From a virus: a stretch of DNA of 26,889 bases. Below, one piece after another: positions 20,801-26,889 of this stretch. The notes below the pieces were generated by a model. It saw only the letters and a list, made by a program, of their open reading frames with translations, ran no database searches and was not told where the DNA came from. The stretch's first letter is position 1. Every line of letters begins with the position of its first letter. The stretch is from IMG/VR virus record IMGVR_UViG_3300031576_000252, positions 1 to 26,889 of that record. One strand, 5' to 3'. The position numbers and the translations under genes were made by a program.

Positions 20801-23800
20801 GGGACCAACCCGAGCATGCCTGGGAAGGCGAAGAGCGTCGTGGAGGGATGCTCCTCCGTCGGGAGCTTCCCCCACGAGAAACCCTCGCGACGAACTGCGT
20901 GCTTCCGCTTCGCCTCTTCGATGCGATCGAGAAGAGTCCCGACCTCGGCGTCGATCTCGCCCTTCCCCCTGAACTCGTCTGCGACTTTCCCCAGGAAGTC
21001 CCACACCCGGCCACCGGTCCAGAAGACGCCGTGCAGGACGTCGGACGTCGTGAAGCCCGCGCGGTAACCCTCCGCCGGCCGCTGCCCTCGAGCTTCCTGA
21101 TCGAGCTCCCGCTGCATCTCGGAAGGATTCGAGATGTCGAAGCGCAGAAGGTCGCGCGCCGTCCGGTCGTCGGAGACGCCGGCGACCAGAGCCTTCATAA
21201 ATTGCAACTTCTTTCCGACTCGCCGCGAGAGGACACTCTCGAGGGGCGTGTTCGGATCGAAGAGGAACGTGAAGTGGCTCTCGCTTTTCGACCCAAGCCG
21301 GTGACCGCGCCCGATTGCCTGCTCGGTCATCATCCCCGTCCACGGCAGCGTCGTCGCGACGAAGTACCGCGGGTGTTTCCCCTCGGTGTCGTGGAACGAG
21401 AGGCCGGCCCCGGCCTTCGCGAGAGTGGCGACCAGGATCTTCTTGCGGTTCGCCTGGAACTCGTCGGCGTCCTGCATGGCCTGGGTGTTCGAGACGTCGC
21501 CGTGGACTTGGGCGACAACGCCGGGGCCGCCGAGGGCCTTCACGATCTTCGAGATAGAGGACGTCTCCATCCGTGCGAGCTCGGCGAAGAGCTCGTCGAG
21601 AATCTCGGGGTGGTGAAGACGGCGGCGCACCGCCTCGCTGCCCTCGATCTCGGTCTTGTATTCCGTTAGAACCGCCACGGAGAAGCCCTTTTCCCTCGCG
21701 TTGGTGGCGATCCGCAGCGCCGCTTCGGCCTTCCCGACTTCGAGCGCGCGACGGGTGGCGAGGACCCGCATCGCCGAGAGGAACATCTTGTTCCTGGGAT
21801 TCGCTCCGGCGATCTCCTTCGTGAAGGCTTCCTCGACGGCCGCCACCAGTCGCATGGCGGTCCCGCTCATCTGCGCGCGCTCGAGCCGGTAGTGGAACTC
21901 GATGGGAATTGAAACCCGCTTCGTGTCGATCATCACGGGTTCGCCCCATAGATCGGCGCCACTCGGGCTGATCGACATGAGAGGCTCGACCTCGGTCTTC
22001 TCCGGGTTCGTCCAGCGGATCCGTCCTCGGAGGAACTCGTTCTCGGTGGGGAAAACGATCTTCGCTCCCGCCTTGAGCTCTCCCTCTGCGGGCTTGCGCG
22101 TAGGCGGGATCCCGCGCTCGCTCATCGCCCCCTTCTCCAGCATCTCCTTGCGGGCCTTCAGCAGGGCCCGGACATCTCCCGTCGCGACAAGCTCCCCGCT
22201 TCGGGGGTCGAGCCGGGCTCCGTGCGTCACGAGCCAATTCCAGGAGCCGATCCCCTCCCACAAGCCGAGCGTCTCGAGGTACTGCATCTCGATACTCGAC
22301 TGGAACGGCGTCGCCGACAGGTAGAGCTGGTTCTCGCCGAGCGCCTGGAAGGACCGCCCGACCTTCGCCTGCAGAGAGTCCTCGTTCTTCAACGCCTGGC
22401 TCTCGTCGGCGACGAAGAAGTCGACCTTCCCGCTCTTCGCGCGGAACTCCGCGAGGCGGGCCTCCTGCCGCATGAAGGCGTAGGTGTTCACGCGCCAGCC
22501 GGGACCGATGCCGGGGCGCACCTTCACGCCGAAGGCGCCGGCGACGGTGCGCCACGTGCGCGCGAGATCCTTGTTCGGGACCAGAATCATGGCGCTCTTC
22601 GCGTCGAGCTCCTGCATCGCCGCCACGGCGATCCAGGTCTTCCCAGAGCCGACCTGATGGAAGAGCCCGTACCCGCGCAGCGGCTTCGGCTTGCGGGTCA
22701 GAGCCTCGACAACGTAGCCGACCTCCTCGAGCTCGGCCTCGATCGCGCTCGGGTCGATGCCGGCGCGTTCCGCCTCGAGGCGCAGCACCCGCGCGGTGGG
22801 CTCGCTTACTTTCGCGGGGGGGTTGGGGCGCTTCGCGGTCGTTTTGTAGTGGAGGAGCTCGGGCTCGATTCGCCGGCGAGGTGCCTCGCCAGCCTGCGAA
22901 TCGGGGGCAGCAGCCGCCGCAGCGCGCCGCGCAACTCGATTTCGTCGGCGTCCGTCAGCCGCTCGCTTTCGGGGATCTTCGGGCTCATGTCCAGGAGGCT
23001 CTCCTTGTCCCACCCCAGCTCCGGGCCGGGGTCCCGGTTCTGCAGGGCCTGGAGCTTCGCCGGGTCGGGGGGCTTTAGGGGCTTTTTCACCGCGTGCCTC
23101 CGTAGGAATCTCGTACTCCGGACGCCTTTCTGCAAGGTCCCGTAGGGCGGCTTCGAGGCGCTCCTCCTTCTCCGCCCGGGCGAGGCCGCGGTGGATGTCC
23201 CTCTCGCGCTCTCCGCCGATCGCTTCCCCGAAGTCCTCGAGGTAGCGGTGCGCCGCGTCCCAGACGCGGTAGAGCGAGCCGCGGATCCGCTCCCCGAGAG
23301 CCCCGAGGATCTTCTTGGCCCATGCCGAAAACTTGGTCAGACCCCGCTCGAGGTAGGCGGTACCGAGTCGCATCGCCTTCGCCCAAAGCTCCGGGTCGAG
23401 GGCCTGGAACATCCCCGCTCGCCCTGCCTGCTCGCGGAACTCGCGTTCGAGCCGCTCCAGCTCATCATCCGAAACGGCGAACTTCTTCTTGTCGGGAGGC
23501 TTCTTCGGCGGAGGGGCGGCGCCGGCCGCCGCCGCCTTCTCCATCGGCGTCTCGGTCGCGGATCCTCCCCCCTGCGAGGCGAGCGCGAGCCGAGTCGCCT
23601 GCTCGAGCGGGCCCTCGAGCAGCGTGACCAGAATCTCACCCTCCACGATCCTTTCCTGCGGGTAGGCCTTTCGCGCGGCCTTCGCATACCGATCCAAGAA
23701 CCCCGCTCGATCCGCGCGCGCGAGGCCGCGCAGCGCCATGACGGGCCCATTCCCCGCAATCACAAAGAGGGCGCCCTTCTCCCCGACCTCGCCGCTGGCG

Positions 23801-26397
23801 TCCCGCCACACGACAGGCTTGCCCGCGAAGGGGACAGGGGAAGGCTCGACGAGGAACTCCGGATCCTTCGCCGCGGCCTCCCGGATCGCCGCGACCTGCT
23901 CCTTCGAGCGTTCCGAGGTTCGCTCCCGCGCCTGGAAGAGCTCGTGGGGATAGCCCGGGACTTCCTCTCCTTCCGGAGTATGGGAGGCGATGAGGGAACC
24001 GAGCGTGACCTTGACCGTTTTCCCGTGGTAGGGCCGGTTCGCGTTGTCGCGAAGGGTGACTCCCGGCGAGCTCTCCAGAATCTCGGGCTCCACCGTCGGC
24101 GCCTTCGCCTTGACCTCTCGCGCGCGCTGGCCCGGAACGAGAATCTCCTGCCCCGGGAACTTCGGATGAGCGATCCGAAGCTCCCCCTTCTCGCTGACGC
24201 CGACCACTCGCCCGGTGACGGTCGTTCCCTTCGCCGTCTTCGCCTCGACCCATCGGTTCGGCCCCTTGGGGACGCCGAGGATGTGAGCTGCGGCCGCGGC
24301 CGCCTTTCCGGCGGGCGTCGACACTTTCGGGGCCGCACCCGTGACGATCGGAGCGCGGGGAGGCGCAGCAGACGGGGGAGCCGCGAGTTCGCGCTCGAGC
24401 CCCTTGCGGTAGCTCTCGAGCACCAGGCGCCGGGTTTCCGGCAAGGGCCCCGCGAGCATCCCCTTCACCCCCTCGAGCTTCGCCTGCGTCTCTGCCCTGG
24501 CCTTCGCCTCCGCCTCGAGTCTGGCTCGCTCGACGCGTTCCGCTTCCGGTGCCTCGACGGGCTTCGGGGGACGCGGTTGGACGGGACCCTTTTCCGCCTG
24601 TCGGGCCGCGATCCGGTGGAGGATCTTGCGAAGGCGCTCCTCCCGACTCTCTCCGGTGAGGCGTAGGCGTTCCGCAGAAGGAAGTCGACCTGCCAGGACC
24701 TCCGGAGCGGCCGGCAGCGCGCCCATGACGGCGGAGAGCTCCCCCGCGGTCAACGGGCTGTCCGTGGGCTCAAGCAGCGCCGGATGACCCTCCGGAAGGC
24801 CCTTCCGGGTGTCGAACCGACGCCTCGCAGCCTCGTAGATGCCCTCCAGAACCGCGTCGACGACGGTCGCCTCGGGTGGTTCAGCCGAAGGCCCCCTCGT
24901 GCCACCCGGAGGCGTACCACCGGGCCCCGGGCGATAGATCTGCCCGACTCCCCAGCGACCAGCGCTCCCGCGGAACCAGGCGTACGTGCGGTAGGATCGC
25001 ATCCCCTCGAGAAGCCCCGCGAGGGCGAAGACGCCCATCTGCGGGGCGTACTCCGCCAGGAACATCTTCAGGCGCTCGGGGGAGGGGTCCTCGTACAAGT
25101 CCTTGATGACGCCAGGGTTGGAGACGATCGGAGCCACAGCGCCCATTGCCAAGCCAGCGGTCGCCATTCCCTTGATCGGCCCGTACCGGCTCGCGAGGAA
25201 CTTCTGCAGCGGCGGCCCCAGGCCCTCGAAGACCGCGAACAGGGTCGCATTCGCCGTGGCCTCCCCCGTCTTGAGCTCCGTAAGGGGGATCCCGAGGACC
25301 TCGTTTGCGTACTTCTGGGGCGCAGAGAGCGGGCTCGCGAGGGCGGCACCCACACCAGCGATCGCGCCCGCCGTTGCACGTGAAACAATCCCTGGGGTAG
25401 GCCCGGGGATGCGTATTTTTTTCCCCGTCAAAACGCCCCCAAGCAGCTGGGCGGGATAGCCGAAGCCACCCTTCGTGAGTGCTTTCGCTCCCAGGCGCGC
25501 GGGCCCGAACAGGACCTTCGGGCCGGGGGCACCTGGCGTTACGAATCCAGCGGTCTCGGCGGCCGATTGGAGGGCTAGCGACGCGGCCGTGCGATAGGGG
25601 CTTTCGACGGGGCCCTGCTGTTCCGGCGCGATCGGCAGAAGCCCCGCGAAGAAACCGCGCACCGCTCCGAAGAAAGCCGCGCGCCTGGTCGCGAGCGCGG
25701 TGGCGCTTCTCTCCTCCGGCGTCTCCTCTCGTCCTTGTCGTGCAGCCTCCTCTTGCGCGTAGAAGCCGTACCAGTCGTGGGTCTGCAGGTAGGTCCCGAA
25801 CTCGTCGTCGAAGAGCCGGTCGCCTCTGGGTCCAGGGCGCTCCTCGAACATCCGCGCTTCTTCGAGCGGAGGAACGGGCTTCCCCGCGCGCTGGAAGTGA
25901 GCCTGATAGTCCTCGAGGAGGTGGGCCCCCAACGGTCCCCCCACGATTCCAGGGAGCTTCTCCTCTGGGATCCGGTAGACCGGCATCCACTCGAGGTCCG
26001 TGCGCTGCGTGTAGAAGAAGGCGTTCGGGGCCTCGGCCTGCTCCCGATCGACCGTCTCCTTCGCGAAGCCCTGAAGGTCCTGGTAGACCTCGACGCCGGT
26101 GAGGCGCTGGGACGGATCGACCGTCTCGTCGCCCTTCTGGACGCCCCATACGAACCGGCGTTCTGGGAGAGCTCCGTAGCGCGCGCCCCAGGCGTCGACC
26201 TCCTCCTTCAGGTGTCGCTCGCGGCCGCGCGCCCCGTAGGACTCGAGCCTGCGGAAGATGTCCCTCAAGTCTTCGCCGGCGGCCGCGTAGGGATCCTGCG
26301 CCGGCCCTGCAAACGCTTGCGCGGCGGCCTCGAGCTGCGCGAGATGGACGTCCTTGAGGGCTCGTGCGAGGTCGGGGCGAGCGGGATCGTGGGGCAT
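17821..26397 (-). CDS. Giant polyvalent protein with SF2 helicase core, 2858 aa
   Basis: One uninterrupted frame. Approximate domains: 1-230 charged, soluble; 230-480 Ala/Gly-rich hydrophobic, perhaps membrane-inserting; 720-760 small beta domain; 790-930 DdrB/ParB-like (LIASHTPEG, YPHELFQARERTSERS, then AGNGPVMAL where GNGR is expected); 1000-1050 motif common in large phage proteins (TAYLERGLTKFSAWAKKILGA); 1225-1760 superfamily 2 helicase with VGSGKT (about 1247), DESQ (about 1331), LSATPF (about 1360), VATLAKAGAGLS (about 1655) and QAIGRGHR (about 1692), a SNF2/strawberry-notch-like set; 1760-2858 long helical region with another Gly/Ala hydrophobic segment near 2420-2465. This is the architecture of polyvalent proteins, which are packaged and thought to be delivered with DNA. 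ATG at 26397 overlaps the upstream stop (TGATG). Confidence 0.85.
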   Translation of the reverse strand: MPHDPARPDLARALKDVHLAQLEAAAQAFAGPAQDPYAAAGEDLRDIFRRLESYGARGRERHLKEEVDAWGARYGALPERRFVWGVQKGDETVDPSQRLTGVEVYQDLQGFAKETVDREQAEAPNAFFYTQRTDLEWMPVYRIPEEKLPGIVGGPLGAHLLEDYQAHFQRAGKPVPPLEEARMFEERPGPRGDRLFDDEFGTYLQTHDWYGFYAQEEAARQGREETPEERSATALATRRAAFFGAVRGFFAGLLPIAPEQQGPVESPYRTAASLALQSAAETAGFVTPGAPGPKVLFGPARLGAKALTKGGFGYPAQLLGGVLTGKKIRIPGPTPGIVSRATAGAIAGVGAALASPLSAPQKYANEVLGIPLTELKTGEATANATLFAVFEGLGPPLQKFLASRYGPIKGMATAGLAMGAVAPIVSNPGVIKDLYEDPSPERLKMFLAEYAPQMGVFALAGLLEGMRSYRTYAWFRGSAGRWGVGQIYRPGPGGTPPGGTRGPSAEPPEATVVDAVLEGIYEAARRRFDTRKGLPEGHPALLEPTDSPLTAGELSAVMGALPAAPEVLAGRLPSAERLRLTGESREERLRKILHRIAARQAEKGPVQPRPPKPVEAPEAERVERARLEAEAKARAETQAKLEGVKGMLAGPLPETRRLVLESYRKGLERELAAPPSAAPPRAPIVTGAAPKVSTPAGKAAAAAAHILGVPKGPNRWVEAKTAKGTTVTGRVVGVSEKGELRIAHPKFPGQEILVPGQRAREVKAKAPTVEPEILESSPGVTLRDNANRPYHGKTVKVTLGSLIASHTPEGEEVPGYPHELFQARERTSERSKEQVAAIREAAAKDPEFLVEPSPVPFAGKPVVWRDASGEVGEKGALFVIAGNGPVMALRGLARADRAGFLDRYAKAARKAYPQERIVEGEILVTLLEGPLEQATRLALASQGGGSATETPMEKAAAAGAAPPPKKPPDKKKFAVSDDELERLEREFREQAGRAGMFQALDPELWAKAMRLGTAYLERGLTKFSAWAKKILGALGERIRGSLYRVWDAAHRYLEDFGEAIGGERERDIHRGLARAEKEERLEAALRDLAERRPEYEIPTEARGEKAPKAPRPGEAPGPAEPGPRPGAGVGQGEPPGHEPEDPRKRAADGRRRNRVARRAAAAAAPDSQAGEAPRRRIEPELLHYKTTAKRPNPPAKVSEPTARVLRLEAERAGIDPSAIEAELEEVGYVVEALTRKPKPLRGYGLFHQVGSGKTWIAVAAMQELDAKSAMILVPNKDLARTWRTVAGAFGVKVRPGIGPGWRVNTYAFMRQEARLAEFRAKSGKVDFFVADESQALKNEDSLQAKVGRSFQALGENQLYLSATPFQSSIEMQYLETLGLWEGIGSWNWLVTHGARLDPRSGELVATGDVRALLKARKEMLEKGAMSERGIPPTRKPAEGELKAGAKIVFPTENEFLRGRIRWTNPEKTEVEPLMSISPSGADLWGEPVMIDTKRVSIPIEFHYRLERAQMSGTAMRLVAAVEEAFTKEIAGANPRNKMFLSAMRVLATRRALEVGKAEAALRIATNAREKGFSVAVLTEYKTEIEGSEAVRRRLHHPEILDELFAELARMETSSISKIVKALGGPGVVAQVHGDVSNTQAMQDADEFQANRKKILVATLAKAGAGLSFHDTEGKHPRYFVATTLPWTGMMTEQAIGRGHRLGSKSESHFTFLFDPNTPLESVLSRRVGKKLQFMKALVAGVSDDRTARDLLRFDISNPSEMQRELDQEARGQRPAEGYRAGFTTSDVLHGVFWTGGRVWDFLGKVADEFRGKGEIDAEVGTLLDRIEEAKRKHAVRREGFSWGKLPTEEHPSTTLFAFPGMLGLVPSVVRKMVRAIPVFGAETSARMRAYADAGPLRRLKGLAIWHELFSERDALFGRKFTRMLAAAGIGFQLRLARQRAKILGPTYGMRAAEVFRFLRQKARGQPFRPRAGILAQVARRDPLRPWRFKDPTLQTLVAAHLDRDPKMSVEQALRDADPRYLDEIRKGLTAAELAQPVEQVLAARYPEHVETVRRAREWFDRYRRRLFKHYRRSRWGHIENELKYAERQLARAAKARHTKNWQRWSKVRAAAEQAAEAFWREADQWGFKDYLTHIWGGDGSIAGAYDRMSVLLRMIRPRERFNRFVQHREGKTGYILDLDEILNVYTPETERAIAYGVTMDKVRDYFLGKWRKPYSFRELDTVQNRTVDPETGLLRGGLLYILEPGKSWVKDPTGHVVGVRVRQANDKTGQTTEVWRRRELREAWHRVGGIVDDMWGRERFQEAMSLTEQELKGRGQTQTERVVDRVLIGPFGTWLRQAMLQHPRSGMTNVLLGWTSLFGEVGIQPSLEGYSRALVGMADLLPRGKQRAWRRHAARSGALIWSRGWDPTSYGRPGTLLSRMGKTFAPTVAGAAIGAAYGRPLLGAAIGAFGFKFFRWGEALNRVATEYAAGLTPGAPPLGSEAHRELATFLNGQVNFHFTLATMPGVFTTKFGRLLLFLENTQFRIATQTLRRIRESVNFGLELARKGTKNANLYAARALVRGLFAIVATEEVLRHTGMLDRMGAIGRLLPEWSKTPSTIGYQVGTRPAELPGVSLMPSFQERLASLPWWVRLWRIPIPDADSLPLTLITQLTDAGIAKYLEGNEAKWDDFWANNMGAFGGRYVVDVMRQMDAERTPDGEFLFQFPHGVRTLPEAEAKRRHPPLPGLPVAGEERRAAVLRMIASQAATNRELEAGREEIKHGAAQAAPPAYAKHGVQIQPADVAQMLGARNLTGALKRIQAASPRAERWREAAIYWPHATMYERGILKGWAERWYMQGVESPAEAAAAMHFMDIVSERR

Positions 26398-26889
26398 CAA
26401 CGCGGCATTCCCGGGCGACGTCGGTACGGTAGGAAGACGTCCCCGGTTTCTGCCGGCGCTGCACCCGTCGGTTGGGAAGCCGGTCCCGGCGCTGCACCCG
26501 TCGGTTGGGAGGCCGGTCCCGGCGGCGCCGTGGCGGAAGACGGCATTGCTCCCTTCCCGCTAGGTTCAAGGGAGCCCGCCGACGTCCCCGGAGTTTCTGG
26601 AAACTGACCGGATTGCTTGCTCGGGAAGGAGGGCGCGGCTCGGGTGACCCCCATCTCCATCGACAAGCGCGCCTTCGCGAAGTCGTAGATCTCGTCGAAG
26701 CTGGGATCGCGGCCCCGCAGGTTGTTCGCCACGGTGTCGAACAACTGCAGATTACGGATGAGACGAGTCTCCGCCTGCAGGAGAGCCTCGGGCTTCGGCA
26801 TCCCTCGCGCAGCCATCTCCGGCGTGTACCACATCCCCAGGCGCGCGGTCTCTTCGAGGAGCCGGATGTTCTGCTGCGCCATCTGGCCG
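26397..26889 (-). CDS. Hypothetical protein upstream of the giant gene (5' end possibly cut)
   Basis: The frame is open to the right edge. An ATG at 26882 could be the start (161 aa) or an internal Met. The N-terminal part is helical (RLLEETARLGMWYTP, IRNLQLFDTVANNL). The C-terminal 75 residues are Pro/Ala/Ser/Gly-rich and carry a duplicated 11-residue unit (GPASQPTGAAP), ending FLPYRRRPGMPR. The stop overlaps the giant gene's start. It may be a virion or scaffold-like accessory protein. Confidence 0.65.
   Translation of the reverse strand, partial: GQMAQQNIRLLEETARLGMWYTPEMAARGMPKPEALLQAETRLIRNLQLFDTVANNLRGRDPSFDEIYDFAKARLSMEMGVTRAAPSFPSKQSGQFPETPGTSAGSLEPSGKGAMPSSATAPPGPASQPTGAAPGPASQPTGAAPAETGDVFLPYRRRPGMPR
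26458..26523. repeat. 33-bp tandem repeat, two copies, in frame
   Basis: Copies at 26458-26490 and 26491-26523 differ at one base and encode a duplicated Pro/Ala/Gly linker unit. The 33-bp period keeps the reading frame. Confidence 0.9.

Noticed and set aside
17809-24666. Several long plus-strand ORFs (399-491 aa) antisense to the giant gene
   Set aside because: They are rich in Arg, Pro, Gly and Leu, lack ribosome binding sites, and arise from high third-position GC in the real gene.
1-26889. CRISPR array or insertion sequence
   Set aside because: No regularly spaced repeats and no transposase or terminal inverted repeats were seen.

Overview
This window is a piece of a high-GC tailed-phage (or prophage) genome. 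The evidence is a portal protein, a large terminase, a recombination and annealing module, a Siphovirus Gp157-type protein, a RusA-like resolvase and a very large 'polyvalent' protein with a helicase core. GC-rich third codon positions, strong GGAGG-type ribosome binding sites and dense gene packing suggest a high-GC bacterial host, which I cannot name. No integrase, lysin, capsid or DNA polymerase is visible, so lifestyle is undecided. Both edges cut through genes.

Layout: (a) 1-5467, minus strand: packaging block. Read leftward it is a small membrane ORF, a small helical ORF, the terminase ATPase half, two small ORFs, the terminase nuclease half, a one-TM protein, a 116-aa protein, and the portal running off the left edge. 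A sigma70-like promoter lies at 5671-5699. (b) 5742-7542, plus strand: small genes including a Cys-rich miniprotein and a VRR-NUC-like nuclease. Sense strands are unusually C-rich and several strong hairpins occur. A minus-strand gene (7430-7744) overlaps the nuclease tail. (c) 7745-8441: mostly non-coding, ending in a good plus-strand promoter. (d) 8442-10606, plus strand: eight small genes including a DUF669-like protein, closed by a clear intrinsic terminator at 10619-10657. (e) 17430-10511, minus strand: an early operon. Read leftward it holds an Xre-type regulator, Gp157-like protein, annealase-like protein, a DUF669-like/SSB-like protein, then fourteen tiny genes joined by thirteen consecutive 4-nt stop/start overlaps (many Cys-rich, plus RHH and MazG-like proteins), then a PD-(D/E)XK-like protein and a RusA-like resolvase. 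(f) 26889-17478, minus strand: a virion-associated segment with a partial gene carrying a 33-bp tandem repeat, a 2858-aa polyvalent protein and a small beta-rich protein.

How it fits together: the early operon appears to supply DNA recombination and nucleotide handling under Xre control. The giant protein is probably packaged and may be injected with the DNA to act on it at entry. The left block packages the genome.

The most unusual points are the terminase split exactly between its ATPase and nuclease domains by two translationally linked ORFs, the giant helicase protein with an altered ParB/DdrB-like motif, SSB-style acidic C-terminal tips on two adjacent recombination proteins, and the unbroken overlap train of zinc-binding microproteins.
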